The notes: generated by a model not told the origin, from the letters alone. A stretch of 64,000 nucleotides of DNA from Microbacterium sp. zg-B96 (GCF_030246865.1 NZ_CP126738.1:3345840-3409839), one strand, 5' to 3'. Shown: positions 1-9,113, counted from the stretch's first letter. Numbers and translations: made by a program.

Positions 1-1157
1 ATCGCGATGATCCCGGATTCGCCCGGGTTGATGATGGGGGTGCCGGCATCCATCCCGAACACGCCGATGTTGGTGATCGTGATCGTGCCGCCCTGCTGGT
101 CGGCCGGCGACGTCTTGCCCTCGCGGGCGGTGACGGTCAGCCGCTCCAGCGCGCGGGCGAGGTCGCGCATGCTGAGGTCCTGCGCGTCCTTGATGTTCGG
201 CACCAGCAGGCCGCGAGGCGTGGCCGCGGCGATGCCGAGGTTCACGTAGTTGCGCACCCGGATCTCGGCGCCGTTGTCGGTGTCGACCCACGCGGCATTG
301 ACCATGGGCGTGCGGCGCACCGCCCAGATGACGGCGCGGGCGACGATCAGCAGCGGGGACACCTTGATGTCGGCGAAGTCCGGCGAGGCCTTCAGGCGCT
401 TGACCAGCTCCATCGTGCGGGTCGCGTCTACGTCGGTCCACACCGACACGTGCGGCGCGGTGTACGCCGAGCGCACCATGCCGCTCGCGGTGGCCTTGCG
501 CACGCCCTTGACCGGGATGGTCTCCTCGCGGTCACCGGCAGGAGGCACCGCCACCGGGATGGTCTGCTCGCGCACCTCGGGCAGCTCCGGCGTCTGCAGG
601 TTGCGGAACACGCTCGCCTGCGACGCCTGGGCGAGCACGTCGTCACGGGTGACCTCGCCTGAGGGACCGGTGGGGGTGACGGCGGACAGATCCACGCCGA
701 GGTCCCGGGCGAGCTTGCGGATCGGGGGCTTGGCGACGACGCCGACCGAGGCGCGCACCTGCTGCTGCGAGGCCTCCGGCGTCCGCGGACGCCGGCGCGA
801 CGCGACCGCGCCGCCCGTGCCGTAGCCGACCAGCACCGCGCCGCCGCCTTCATCGGATGCCGCCGGCTCGCCGTGCTCGGAGTGTCCGACGACGGCGGGG
901 GGCGCGTCGGCCGCACCGACCGGGTCGATCGTGATGATGGGCGCACCGACGGCGACGGTGGTGCCCTCGGGCACCAGCAACTCGCCCACGGTGCCCGCGA
1001 ACGGGGACGGCAGCTCGACCAGCGACTTGGCGGTCTCGATCTCGACGATCACGTCGTTGACGGCGACGGTCTCCCCCGCCGCGACGCGCCACTGCACGAT
1101 CTCGGCCTCGGTGAGTCCTTCACCGACGTCGGGGAGGACGAAGGTCTGCGTGCTCAT
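1..1157 (-). CDS. Dihydrolipoamide acyltransferase (E2), partial
   Basis: E2 core of a 2-oxo acid dehydrogenase complex, which moves an acyl group from the lipoyl arm to CoA. It reads from ATG at 1157 and runs off the left edge, so the catalytic C-terminus is missing. About 385 residues are visible. The N-terminal lipoyl domain has the lipoylation lysine in ETAKSLVE (about residues 42-49). A peripheral subunit-binding domain ([18 protein letters not shown]) lies at about 147-164, and the start of the acyltransferase domain follows. It lies 30 bp downstream of the E1beta stop, so it is the third gene of an E1alpha-E1beta-E2 operon. The separate E1alpha and E1beta genes favour branched-chain keto acid dehydrogenase; pyruvate is not excluded. 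Confidence 0.93.
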   Translation of the reverse strand, partial: MSTQTFVLPDVGEGLTEAEIVQWRVAAGETVAVNDVIVEIETAKSLVELPSPFAGTVGELLVPEGTTVAVGAPIITIDPVGAADAPPAVVGHSEHGEPAASDEGGGAVLVGYGTGGAVASRRRPRTPEASQQQVRASVGVVAKPPIRKLARDLGVDLSAVTPTGPSGEVTRDDVLAQASQASVFRNLQTPELPEVREQTIPVAVPPAGDREETIPVKGVRKATASGMVRSAYTAPHVSVWTDVDATRTMELVKRLKASPDFADIKVSPLLIVARAVIWAVRRTPMVNAAWVDTDNGAEIRVRNYVNLGIAAATPRGLLVPNIKDAQDLSMRDLARALERLTVTAREGKTSPADQQGGTITITNIGVFGMDAGTPIINPGESGIIA

Positions 1158-1187
1158 GCGGTTCCTTTCGCAGCGGCCCGATCGGTC

Positions 1188-2171
1188 TCAATGAGAGAGA
1201 ACGCGATCGACGGCCTCGAGGATGCGGTCGGCATCGGGGAGATAGACGCCCTCGAGCTTGGCGGGCGGGAACGGCACATCGAACCCCGATACCCGCAGCA
1301 CCGGTGCCTCCAGGGCGTAGAACGCCCGCTCCATGACGGTCGCGGCCACTTCCGACCCCACCGAGGTGAAGCCGGGGGCTTCCTGCGCGTAGACCATGCG
1401 GCCGGTACGGCGCACCGAGTCGAGGATGGGTCCGTAGTCGATGGGTGACAACGAGCGAAGGTCGATCACTTCGCAGGACGTCCCCTCACCTTCGGCGAGC
1501 GCGGCGGCCTGCAGCAGTGTCGTGACCATGGCTCCGTGGCCGACCAGGGTGACGTCGGTGCCACGGCGGACGACCCGTGAGGCGTGCAGCGGCACGGCGC
1601 GGGCCGAGGTGTCGACCTCGCCCTTGGCCCAGTACTTGGCCTTCGGCTCCAGGAAGATCACCGGGTCCGGCGAGGCGATGGCATCCTGGATCATCCAGTA
1701 CGCGTCGTTCGCGGTGGAGGGCGACACGACCCGCAGGCCGGGCGTGTGCGCGAAGTAGGCCTCGGGGCTCTCCTGGTGGTGCTCGACCGCGCCGATGTGC
1801 CCGCCGTAGGGGATGCGGATGACGACGGGCATCTGCAGGGCGCCTTCGAACCGGTTGGTGAGCTTGGCCAGCTGCGTGGTGATCTGGTCGAACGCGGGGA
1901 AGACGAACCCGTCGAACTGGATCTCGATGACGGGACGGAACCCGGCCATCGCCAGCCCGATCGCGGTGCCGATGATGCCCGACTCCGCCAGCGGGGTGTC
2001 GAGCACCCGGCGGTCGCCGAACTCGGCCTGCAGTCCTTCGGTGACGCGGAACACCCCACCCAGGCGCCCGATGTCCTCGCCCATGAGCAGCACGTGGTCG
2101 TCGGCGGCGAGCGCGGCGCGCATCCCGGCGTTGAGGGCGCGGCCCAGCGGCATGACGGCGGTGTCGGTCAT
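1188..2171 (-). CDS. 2-oxo acid dehydrogenase E1 component, beta subunit
   Basis: Beta subunit (327 residues) of the thiamine-diphosphate E1 enzyme that decarboxylates branched-chain 2-oxo acids or pyruvate. The N-terminal half carries the family motif GEDIGRLGGVFRVT and the segment DTPLAESGIIGTAIGLAM. The transketolase C-terminal domain ends with the family-typical FPPAKLEGVYLPD. The ATG at 2171 overlaps the E1alpha stop by four bases (ATGA), which implies translational coupling and equal expression. A longer reading frame continues upstream, but that part is antisense-like and overlaps E1alpha, so the short start is preferred. Confidence 0.95.
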   Translation of the reverse strand: MTDTAVMPLGRALNAGMRAALAADDHVLLMGEDIGRLGGVFRVTEGLQAEFGDRRVLDTPLAESGIIGTAIGLAMAGFRPVIEIQFDGFVFPAFDQITTQLAKLTNRFEGALQMPVVIRIPYGGHIGAVEHHQESPEAYFAHTPGLRVVSPSTANDAYWMIQDAIASPDPVIFLEPKAKYWAKGEVDTSARAVPLHASRVVRRGTDVTLVGHGAMVTTLLQAAALAEGEGTSCEVIDLRSLSPIDYGPILDSVRRTGRMVYAQEAPGFTSVGSEVAATVMERAFYALEAPVLRVSGFDVPFPPAKLEGVYLPDADRILEAVDRVLSH

Positions 2172-3295
2172 GACGGGTCCTCCTGGAAGGATGCCTCGTA
2201 GTCGGCGAGCCAGCGGCGCTGCTCGTCGACGAGGGGGTGCGGCTCGCTGTAGACGTGCGCGAACATCGATTCCGCCGGGATGGTGCCCAGCGCATTCGTG
2301 CGGGTGCGCACGTCGTCGGCCATCGCCTGGGCTTCGGCATCCACGTCGTCGAACAGCGCATCGCCGGCGCCCCGCGCCTGCAGGAACGCCCGCATGCGCA
2401 CGATCGGGTCGCGCTGGGTCCACGCCGCTTCCTCGTCGGAGGTGCGGTACTTGGTGGGGTCGTCGCTGGTGGTGTGCGCGCCCATGCGGTAGGTCATCGC
2501 CTCGATGGCGCGGGGGCCGGCACCGGCACGCGCCTGGTCGAGCGCGAGCTTGGTGACGGCGTAGCTGGCGAGCACATCGTTGCCGTCCACGACGATCGAG
2601 GGCATGTAGCCGGCGGCACGCAGGTGCAGCGGCGTGCGGGACTGGGTGGCCACGGGCACCGAAATGGCCCACTGGTTGTTCTGGAGGAAGAACACCTGCG
2701 GGCTCTGGTAGCTCGCCGCGAACACCATCGCCTCGTGCACATCGCCCTGGCTGGACGCGCCGTCGCCGTAGTAGACGATGACCGCTTCGTCGCGGTCGGG
2801 GTCGCCGGTGGCAGTGCGTCCGTCGAACACGAGACCCATGCCGTAGCCGGTCGCGTGCAGCGTGTGGGCGCCGAGGACGAGCGTGTAGGGCCGGGCGTTG
2901 CCGTTCTTCGGGTCGGCCGGATCCCACCCGCCGTGCGTCAACCCGCGCATCATGCGGATGATGTCGACCGGATCCACGCCGCGGATCGTGCACACGACGT
3001 GCTCGCGGTACGACGGGAAGATGTGGTCCTGCGCCCGCGCGGCCCGCGCGGAGCCCACCTGGGCCGCTTCCTGCCCGAACGAGGGCGGCCACAGGGCGAG
3101 CTGCCCCTGCCGCTGCAGGTTGGTCGCCTGCCGGTCGAACGCCCGGCTGATCGCCATGTCACGATAGAACCGCTCGAGATCGGCATCGTCGAGCGCGTCG
3201 ACGATCTCGAGGTAGGGCTCCGCGGCCGGTGTCGGCACGAACGACCCGTCGGCCGCAAGGACGCGCACGAGGCCGGGATCGTCGGGCGGGGTCAT
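2168..3295 (-). CDS. 2-oxo acid dehydrogenase E1 component, alpha subunit
   Basis: Alpha subunit (375 residues) of the same E1 enzyme. It binds thiamine diphosphate through the GDG-X-NN motif, here GDGASSQG at residues 177-184 with the paired asparagines at 206-207. The sequence HIFPSYREH at 91-99 is also typical of the family. It is the first gene of the three-gene complex operon and shares an ATGA overlap with E1beta. Substrate (branched-chain keto acids versus pyruvate) is inferred from the heterotetrameric gene layout: actinobacteria normally use a single-chain AceE for pyruvate. Confidence 0.95.
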   Translation of the reverse strand: MTPPDDPGLVRVLAADGSFVPTPAAEPYLEIVDALDDADLERFYRDMAISRAFDRQATNLQRQGQLALWPPSFGQEAAQVGSARAARAQDHIFPSYREHVVCTIRGVDPVDIIRMMRGLTHGGWDPADPKNGNARPYTLVLGAHTLHATGYGMGLVFDGRTATGDPDRDEAVIVYYGDGASSQGDVHEAMVFAASYQSPQVFFLQNNQWAISVPVATQSRTPLHLRAAGYMPSIVVDGNDVLASYAVTKLALDQARAGAGPRAIEAMTYRMGAHTTSDDPTKYRTSDEEAAWTQRDPIVRMRAFLQARGAGDALFDDVDAEAQAMADDVRTRTNALGTIPAESMFAHVYSEPHPLVDEQRRWLADYEASFQEDPS

Positions 3296-3331
3296 GCTCC
3301 TACGCTAACGTGCCCCGTCTCGGGCCTTCCG

Positions 3332-3357
3332 CACGGGATCCCACAACGGATCCCGTG
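3332..3357. terminator. Perfect 10-bp hairpin between aminotransferase and E1alpha genes
   Basis: CACGGGATCC, a 6-nt loop, then GGATCCCGTG. It starts about 30 bp downstream of the minus-strand aminotransferase stop and about 37 bp upstream of the E1alpha start. No clear T-run follows on the minus strand, so it may be a weak terminator or an attenuator for the dehydrogenase operon. Confidence 0.45.
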
Positions 3358-3387
3358 TTTCGCGGTGCTTCGCCCACAGCCGCGGGA

Positions 3388-4497
3388 TCAGCGCGTACGC
3401 GCCGGATGCCCCTCCGGCAGCAGTGAGATGGCGGATGCCGCGACCTCCAGGACCGTCGGGATGCTCTCTTCCTCACCGACCGAGATGCGCACCCCGTCGC
3501 CGGCGAACGGCCGCACGATGAGGCCAGCTTCCTCGAACCGCGGCGCCACGTCGAGGGTGTGCTCCCCGGTCGGCAGCCACACGAAGTTGCCCTGGGCGTC
3601 GGGGATGTTCCACCCCGCCGCGCGCAGGCCGGCCGCGAGCCGATCACGGCGGTCGGTGAGCACCGCCACCCGGGCGATCAGTTCGTCCTCGGCGTCGAGG
3701 CTGGCAAGGGCCGCCCGCTCCGCCTGGGCGGTGACCGACAGGGGGATGCCGGTGGTGCGCGCGGCATCCAGGATGCGCGGGTGGCCCACCCCGTAGCCGA
3801 TGCGCAGCCCCGCGAGCCCGTACGCCTTCGAGAACGTGCGCAGCACGACGACGTTCTGGTGGCCGGCGGCGAGCACGCGGGCACCGTCGACGGCGCTGGG
3901 GTCGGTGACGAATTCGGCATACGCCTCGTCGAGCACGACCAGCACATCACCGGGCACTCTCGCCAGGAAGGCGTCGAACGCGGCCTGCGTGACGATCGGG
4001 CCGGTGGGGTTGTTGGGGCTGCACACCAGGATCAGCCGGGTGCGGTCGGTGACCGCCGCAGCCATCGCGTCGAGGTCGTGGGTACCGTCGGCGGCCAGCG
4101 GCACCGCCAGCGCCGTTGCCCCGGCCACCGCGGCCAGACCCGGGTAGGCCTCGAACGAGCGCCACGCGTACATCAGCTCGTCGCCCGGTCCCGCCGTCGC
4201 CAGGGCCAGCTGCTGCAGGATCGACACGCTGCCGGCGGCCACATGCACGCCGTCGACGCTCACCCCGAAGCGCGCTGCGAGCCGGGCGCGCAGGCGCACC
4301 GCGGATGCGTCGGGGTAGCGGTTGACGTCCGTCGAGGAGCGCAGCGCCTCGATCACGCTGGGCAGCGGCTCGAACGGGTTTTCGTTGCTGGAGAGCTTGA
4401 AAGCGTCGGCACCGGCCTGCTTGCCCTGCCGGTACGGCGGGAGTGCAGCGATCTCGGGGCGGATGCGAACGGGCGCGGGCGAGGGGGCCTCTGTCAC
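3388..4497 (-). CDS. Histidinol-phosphate / aromatic amino acid aminotransferase
   Basis: Class I/II PLP-dependent aminotransferase of the HisC family, 369 residues. It transfers the amino group from glutamate to imidazole-acetol phosphate or to aromatic 2-oxo acids. Visible motifs are LSSNENPF (35-42), SPNNPTG (160-166), LDEAY with the PLP-contacting Asp190, and TFSKAYGLAGLRIGYG with the Schiff-base Lys224. It is not in a his operon; it stands upstream of the dehydrogenase genes. That context favours the second actinobacterial HisC-like enzyme (aromatic, Pat-type) over the histidine-pathway copy, but the sequence alone does not separate the two. Confidence 0.9.
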   Translation of the reverse strand: MTEAPSPAPVRIRPEIAALPPYRQGKQAGADAFKLSSNENPFEPLPSVIEALRSSTDVNRYPDASAVRLRARLAARFGVSVDGVHVAAGSVSILQQLALATAGPGDELMYAWRSFEAYPGLAAVAGATALAVPLAADGTHDLDAMAAAVTDRTRLILVCSPNNPTGPIVTQAAFDAFLARVPGDVLVVLDEAYAEFVTDPSAVDGARVLAAGHQNVVVLRTFSKAYGLAGLRIGYGVGHPRILDAARTTGIPLSVTAQAERAALASLDAEDELIARVAVLTDRRDRLAAGLRAAGWNIPDAQGNFVWLPTGEHTLDVAPRFEEAGLIVRPFAGDGVRISVGEEESIPTVLEVAASAISLLPEGHPARTR

Positions 4498-4583
4498 GAG
4501 AGGAGCCTACAAGCGCCGACCGCCGGACCTGTCATCCGCGATTTCCTGGGCGGCAGGCCACGGCGCATGGCACACTGCAAGGC

Positions 4584-4976
4584 ATGCGTTTCATCATCCG
4601 CGTAGCCGTCAACGCCTTCGCGATCTGGATCGTGACCCTGCTGCCCGCCCTGCAGGTCTTCGTCATCCCGTTCCCCCCGGGCGAGACACTGCAGCTCGTG
4701 CTCACCCTGCTCGCCGTCGCGGCGATCTTCGCACTGGTGAACACGATCATCGGCACGGTGCTGAAGCTGCTGGCCCTGCCGCTGTACATCCTCACCCTCG
4801 GGCTGATCTCGTTCATCATCAACGGGTTCCTGTTGTGGCTGACGGCGTGGATCACCTCCTTCTGGCAGTGGGGTCTGCGGGTCGAGGATTTCTGGTGGGG
4901 AGTGCTGGCGGCCGTGGTGATCTCGATCATCAACTGGATCTTCGGCATCATCCTGCGCCCGCAGCGCCGCGACTGA
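4584..4976 (+). CDS. Phage-holin-like family (YvlD-type) membrane protein
   Basis: Small integral membrane protein of 130 residues with four hydrophobic segments (about 5-25, 35-55, 60-85 and 105-125). The order of charges and the pattern ALVNTIIGTVLKLLALPLYILT are typical of the Phage_holin_4_2 family, which despite its name is widespread in non-phage loci and has no firmly known role. The start ATG at 4584 lies at the first hydrophobic segment; the upstream part of the open frame overlaps the promoter region of the divergent aminotransferase gene. Its 3' end overlaps the convergent hydrolase gene by 29 bp. Confidence 0.85.
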   Translation: MRFIIRVAVNAFAIWIVTLLPALQVFVIPFPPGETLQLVLTLLAVAAIFALVNTIIGTVLKLLALPLYILTLGLISFIINGFLLWLTAWITSFWQWGLRVEDFWWGVLAAVVISIINWIFGIILRPQRRD

Positions 4977-6276
4977 CCCGTTCGTCGCGGCGGGCCGCCC
5001 CCCACAGGGTGGTGTCGACGGATGCCGCGGTCGAGAGGTCTGCGAACACGTCGTGCACCGCGTCCATCCGGGGATCGGTCGTGCGGTCGAGCATCCCCGC
5101 CGTCTGGGTGTACGCCGTCATCTGATGACTCGGCGCCAGCAGGTCGCCGAGGTCGGCCCGCGGGTCGGCGACCCGCTCGGCGACGAAGCTGCCCGCAGCC
5201 CCGGTAGGGGCCGCCAGTCCACCGCCGCTGAGCGCGACGACGGGATCGTCGGCGTGCCGCACCGCAACGCTCAGCGTCCCCGCGCCGACATCGGCGGCGA
5301 CCGGTGAGCCGAAGGTGACCACGGTGCGGGTGTCGAACCCGCCCTCGGTCGCCAGGCGTGACGCGATCATGCCGCCCTGCGAGTGCCCGAACGCGTGCAC
5401 CGCGTCGCCCTCGCCGGCCCCCGCCGCCCGCAGCGCCTCGACGACCGACGCGAACGAGGCGGACGTCTCCCCGCCGTACAGCTCGAGGTTCGACCGCATG
5501 TCGAAGGGGTCCTCGCCTCCCGCGGTCGCGCTCTGCGTTCCGGCGATGTACACCGCGAATTGGCGCGTGCCGTCGGGCATCGTGTACTTCTCCACCCGCA
5601 CCCGAGCCTCGCCCGCGCCGGGCATCCGCGCCGCCGCCTCGGCCAGCGACGCCGGTGCCGTCCCGCGGCCGTACTGCCGCAGCGGCACCGCGGTCACCGG
5701 TGGAGACGACCCGCGCAGCCGCTCCCCCGCATCGATCGTGCCGCCGCCGTGCGCAGCGACGGCCTGCCCGAGCACCGGCAGCCCGACGGCGAGGGCACCC
5801 AGTGCCAGCGGGCCCGCCTGCATGCCCAGGGCCAGCACCTGACCACCGAAGGCGGCACCGGCATCGGCCCGCCACTGCGTCAGCGCGACCTCGGCGGCCC
5901 GCGCGGCGTCGGGGTCGGCGGTGCGGGCCAGCAGCAGCGCGACCCGCGCCCGCATGATCTCGGTGCTGTCACCCCCGGCCTCGGCCGCCGCCAGCTGCGC
6001 ACGCAGCTCAACGATCTCGTACACCGCGGATGCCTCGCGCAGCCGGCCGGCGAGCTCGCGTGCGCGCTGCGCGAACGCCGCCACATCGGCCTCGATCGCG
6101 CGGGCCACGTCGTCGTCGGCGAACATCACCCCCGCCAGCTCCGCCGCCACCCCGGCGAACACCGCGGCCGCATCGTCGAGCTCGGCGGCGACGAGGGTGA
6201 AGCCGGCCGCGGCGGCATCCAGCGATGCGGTGTCGACGGTGACCGGACCGCCGCTGCGGATCTCCAGGTCGCTCAC
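4948..6276 (-). CDS. Helical-domain alpha/beta hydrolase (lipase-like), WXG100-linked
   Basis: Protein of 442 residues not matching a named enzyme. Residues about 1-150 are Ala-rich helices resembling a WXG100/LXG-type N-terminal region. A hydrophobic stretch follows at about 165-200. The C-terminal half is an alpha/beta hydrolase with nucleophile elbow GHSQGG, a likely acid in RHADDPV and a likely histidine in SHQMTAYT, so a complete Ser-Asp-His triad is plausible. The start is GTG at 6276, which overlaps the stop of the small helical gene upstream by four bases (GTGA). No signal peptide is seen. Helical N-terminus plus a coupled small WXG-like partner suggests a type VII-type secreted effector or a cell-surface esterase. 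This is inference; no ESX genes are in view. Confidence 0.7.
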   Translation of the reverse strand: MSDLEIRSGGPVTVDTASLDAAAAGFTLVAAELDDAAAVFAGVAAELAGVMFADDDVARAIEADVAAFAQRARELAGRLREASAVYEIVELRAQLAAAEAGGDSTEIMRARVALLLARTADPDAARAAEVALTQWRADAGAAFGGQVLALGMQAGPLALGALAVGLPVLGQAVAAHGGGTIDAGERLRGSSPPVTAVPLRQYGRGTAPASLAEAAARMPGAGEARVRVEKYTMPDGTRQFAVYIAGTQSATAGGEDPFDMRSNLELYGGETSASFASVVEALRAAGAGEGDAVHAFGHSQGGMIASRLATEGGFDTRTVVTFGSPVAADVGAGTLSVAVRHADDPVVALSGGGLAAPTGAAGSFVAERVADPRADLGDLLAPSHQMTAYTQTAGMLDRTTDPRMDAVHDVFADLSTAASVDTTLWGAARRDERVSRGAAGAG

Positions 6277-6545
6277 GGGTCGCCGCCGGAGAGCGAGTCG
6301 AGCATCCCGCGGGTGCGCAGCAGCCCGGCGCGCAGGCGCTCGATCGGCCAGTCCAGCAGCGCGATGCCCTGCTGCCACGTGGCCACGGCGTCGCGGAAGG
6401 CCTGCGCCCCGGTCGACTGCCAGTCGGTGTCGTGGGCGAGCGCCGCCGCCCGCATCCGGATGCGCGCGAGGTCGTCCTGCAGCACGCTCAGGCGCTCCCG
6501 CGCGGCCTCGACCTGCGCGATCTCATCGTGGAAATACTCGGTCAC
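6273..6545 (-). CDS. Small WXG100-like helical protein
   Basis: A 90-residue all-helical protein starting at GTG 6545, with the hairpin-forming pattern of WXG100 proteins: a charged helix, then DWQSTGAQAF (W-x-x-x-G-type turn, about residues 42-51), then a second helix. It overlaps the following hydrolase gene by four bases, so the two are coupled. WXG100-like partners usually dimerise with a larger secreted protein; that role is inferred here. An earlier ATG near 6650 would extend into the promoter region of the divergent phosphatase and was not chosen. The Shine-Dalgarno sequence is weak. Confidence 0.6.
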   Translation of the reverse strand: MTEYFHDEIAQVEAARERLSVLQDDLARIRMRAAALAHDTDWQSTGAQAFRDAVATWQQGIALLDWPIERLRAGLLRTRGMLDSLSGGDP

Positions 6546-6659
6546 CTTCTGACTCTGCCCACCCCACGGGGACCGGTGACGAGCGGCATCCGCCGATCCG
6601 GGAGGATCCGCCGGAAATCCGGCCTGTGCAGGGAACGACGATTTCGACATGATGGGGGG

Positions 6660-7166
6660 ATGACCGTCGCCGTGGACCCGTTCCGCGTCGTCTTCGTCTG
6701 CACCGGCAATATCTGCCGCTCGCCTATGGCGGACATCGTGTTCCGCTCGTTCGCGCGACAGGCAGGACTCGAACACCGCGTCTCGTCGTGGAGCGCAGGT
6801 ACCGGTGACTGGCACGTGGGCGAACGCGCGGATTCGCGCACCCTCGGCACCCTGGCCCGTCGCGGCTACGACGGCGAACGGCATCGGGCGCGGCAGTTCA
6901 CCCAGCACGACTTCCACGAGGCCGACCTGGTCGTCGCGCTGGACCGCAGTCACGAGCGCATCCTGCTGGAGTGGGCGCTCACCCCCGACGACGCCGACAA
7001 GATCGCGCTGCTGCGAAGTTTCGACGCCACCGCGGGCGATCAGCTGGACGTGCCCGACCCCTACTACGCCGGGCCCGAGATGTTCGATGAGGTGCTCGGT
7101 ATGATCGAGAGCGCGTGCCGGGCCCTCTTCCGGCAGCTCGAACCCGCGGTCCGTCAGCCCCGCTGA
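6660..7166 (+). CDS. Low-molecular-weight protein-tyrosine phosphatase
   Basis: Phosphatase of 168 residues. The P-loop CX5R-S is CTGNICRS with nucleophile Cys14 and Arg20, and the general-acid loop is VPDPYY with Asp133. It removes phosphate from protein tyrosine and possibly arginine in the cytoplasm; in actinobacteria such enzymes act in signalling and polysaccharide export control. Start at ATG 6660 directly after a G-rich Shine-Dalgarno sequence. It is divergent from the WXG-like pair and lies just upstream of purB, with 35 bp between its stop and the purB start, so they could be co-transcribed. Confidence 0.95.
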   Translation: MTVAVDPFRVVFVCTGNICRSPMADIVFRSFARQAGLEHRVSSWSAGTGDWHVGERADSRTLGTLARRGYDGERHRARQFTQHDFHEADLVVALDRSHERILLEWALTPDDADKIALLRSFDATAGDQLDVPDPYYAGPEMFDEVLGMIESACRALFRQLEPAVRQPR

Positions 7167-7201
7167 GCGATCTGTTCACCGCGCCAGCGATCGGAGTCTT
7201 C

Positions 7202-8587
7202 GTGTCCACGCCCCTCCCCCCTCAGCCGCTCAGCCCGCTGGACGGGCGGTATCGCACCGCCGTCGCCGGCCTGTCCGACTACCTCTCCGAGGCGGGACTC
7301 AACCGTGCGCGCGTCGAGGTCGAGGTCGAGTGGATCCTGGCGCTGACCGATCGGTCGCTGTTCGGCACCTCTCCGGTGTCGGAGGCCGACAAGGAGTCGC
7401 TGCGGGCCCTGTATCGCGACTTCGGCCAGGCCGAGATCGACTGGCTGGCCGAGAAAGAGGCCGTCACCCGGCACGACGTGAAGGCGGTCGAGTACCTGGT
7501 TCGCAACCGGCTGTCCACGCTGGGCCTGGACGGCATCGCGGAGCTGGCGCACTTCGCCTGCACGAGCGAAGACATCAACTCCGCCTCGTACGCGCTGACG
7601 GTGCGCCGCGCCGTGGAGCGGGTGTGGCTGCCGAAGCTGCAGGCCGTCATCGCGAAGCTGCGCGAGCTGGCGGTGGCGCACAAGGATGCCGCGATGCTCT
7701 CCCGCACCCACGGGCAGCCGGCGACCCCGTCGACGATGGGCAAGGAGATCGCCGTCTTCGCCTGGCGGCTGGAGCGGGTCGCGGCGCAGATCGCCGGCGG
7801 CGACTACCTCGCGAAGTTCTCCGGCGCCACCGGCACCTGGTCGGCGCACGTCGTCGCCGAGCCCGACGTTGACTGGCCTGAACTGTCCCGCACGTTCATC
7901 GAGGGCCTCGGGATCGGGTTCAACCCGATGACCACTCAGATCGAATCGCACGACTGGCAGGTGGAGCTGTACGACCGGGCACGGCACGTCGGCGGCATCC
8001 TGCACAACCTCGCCACCGACGTGTGGACCTACATCGCGATGGGGTACTTCGCGCAGATCCCGGTGGCGGGGGCGACGGGCTCGTCGACCATGCCGCACAA
8101 GATCAACCCGATCCGGTTCGAAAACGCCGAGGCCAACCTGGAGATCGCGGGCGGCCTGTTCCAGACCCTCGCGCAGACGCTCGTGACGTCGCGGATGCAA
8201 CGCGACCTCACCGACTCCACGACGCAGCGCAACATCGGCGTCGCCTTCGGGCACTCGCTGCTGGCGCTGGACAACCTGCAGCGCGGGCTCGGCGAGATCT
8301 CGCTGGCCGAAGACGTGCTGCTGGCCGACCTCGACGTCAACTGGGAGGTGCTCGCGGAGGCCATCCAGACCGTCGTGCGCGCCGAGATCTCCGCGGGTCG
8401 TTCGCAGATCACCGACCCGTACGCCCTGCTGAAGGACCTCACCCGCGGGCGCCGGGTGGGAGCTGTCGAGCTGGCCGAGTTCATCAGTGGCCTCGACATC
8501 GGCGACGCCGCGAAGGTGCGCCTGCTGGCGCTGACGCCCGCCGGCTACACCGGTCTCGCGTCCCGCCTGGTCGACGACCTCGGCTGA
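7202..8587 (+). CDS. purB: Adenylosuccinate lyase
   Basis: Fumarase-superfamily enzyme of 461 residues used twice in purine synthesis: it cleaves SAICAR to AICAR and adenylosuccinate to AMP, releasing fumarate. Family signatures seen are LSPLDGRYR at the N-terminus, SRTHGQPATPST with the conserved histidine (His170), and the flexible active-site loop SSTMPHKINPIRFENAE at 294-310. Start chosen at GTG 7202, which places the conserved N-terminal motif at residue 10; the frame continues upstream into the phosphatase gene. No other purine genes are adjacent. Confidence 0.97.
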   Translation: MSTPLPPQPLSPLDGRYRTAVAGLSDYLSEAGLNRARVEVEVEWILALTDRSLFGTSPVSEADKESLRALYRDFGQAEIDWLAEKEAVTRHDVKAVEYLVRNRLSTLGLDGIAELAHFACTSEDINSASYALTVRRAVERVWLPKLQAVIAKLRELAVAHKDAAMLSRTHGQPATPSTMGKEIAVFAWRLERVAAQIAGGDYLAKFSGATGTWSAHVVAEPDVDWPELSRTFIEGLGIGFNPMTTQIESHDWQVELYDRARHVGGILHNLATDVWTYIAMGYFAQIPVAGATGSSTMPHKINPIRFENAEANLEIAGGLFQTLAQTLVTSRMQRDLTDSTTQRNIGVAFGHSLLALDNLQRGLGEISLAEDVLLADLDVNWEVLAEAIQTVVRAEISAGRSQITDPYALLKDLTRGRRVGAVELAEFISGLDIGDAAKVRLLALTPAGYTGLASRLVDDLG

Positions 8588-8623
8588 GCCGGGCGGGCGC
8601 GCGGCTGCCCGTTCCCCGTGACT

Positions 8624-8753
8624 TGGGTCGTCACGAACGTCCCCAACGCGCGCCGGACGGGGCCCCTTGCGACGACCGAACCCACGGGCACCACTCTGGG
8701 TCGTCATGAACGTCCCCAACACGGGCCGGACGGGGCCCTTTGCGACGACCGAA
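8624..8753. repeat. Two direct copies of a 57-bp palindromic element
   Basis: Copy 1 is 8624-8680 and copy 2 is 8697-8753, with a 73-bp period and only four differences in 57 positions. Each copy begins with GGTCGTC and ends with its inverse GACGACC, and has a G/C-rich inner palindrome (GGGGCCCC in copy 1). It fills the gap between the convergent purB and the 8778-9113 gene, so it could act as a bidirectional terminator or be a REP-type element. Confidence 0.75.
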
Positions 8754-8777
8754 CGCGTCGGCAGCCGGGCCGATTGG

Positions 8778-9113
8778 CTAGCGGCGGTCGGCGCCGGGGG
8801 CCTGATCGTCCCGGTCGCCCCGATCGGAGCGGTCGGTGCGCATCACCGGACGGTCGACCGGCTGGGAGACCTGGGCGGGGTCCACGACGAGGATCAGCAG
8901 CGCCAGCCCGACGAGCGTGACGATGAACGAGATGCCGGCGACGATCAGCGCGACCACGATCGCGCGCTCCACCTGCTCGGCCGGCCCTTCCTGCAGGGCC
9001 CCCATCGATACGAGGGTCACGAGGCCCCCGAACGCTGCAGCAGCGAAGGCGAGGCCCAGCAGCTGCACGGGCTTGAGCAGCTCGCGGCGGGTGGGGCGGG
9101 TGGGGTCGGTCAC
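8778..9113 (-). CDS. Two-helix membrane protein of unknown function
   Basis: Protein of 111 residues with two predicted membrane helices (about 16-36 and 50-74) and a charged Asp/Arg-rich tail (RTDRSDRGDRDDQ). I do not recognise a family. The GTG start at 9113 overlaps the stop of the upstream membrane protein by four bases, so the pair is translationally coupled and probably functions together. The long alternative frame reading through this region on the same strand is low-complexity Arg/His-rich and is rejected. Confidence 0.7.
   Translation of the reverse strand: MTDPTRPTRRELLKPVQLLGLAFAAAAFGGLVTLVSMGALQEGPAEQVERAIVVALIVAGISFIVTLVGLALLILVVDPAQVSQPVDRPVMRTDRSDRGDRDDQAPGADRR

Noticed and set aside
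1188..3092. Single 634-residue protein covering E1beta and antisense-like upstream sequence
   Set aside because: The upstream part overlaps E1alpha in another frame and is Arg/His-rich; the ATG at 2171 gives a normal E1beta.
4584..4976. Prophage remnant because of the holin-family name
   Set aside because: The family is widespread outside phages and no other phage genes are near.
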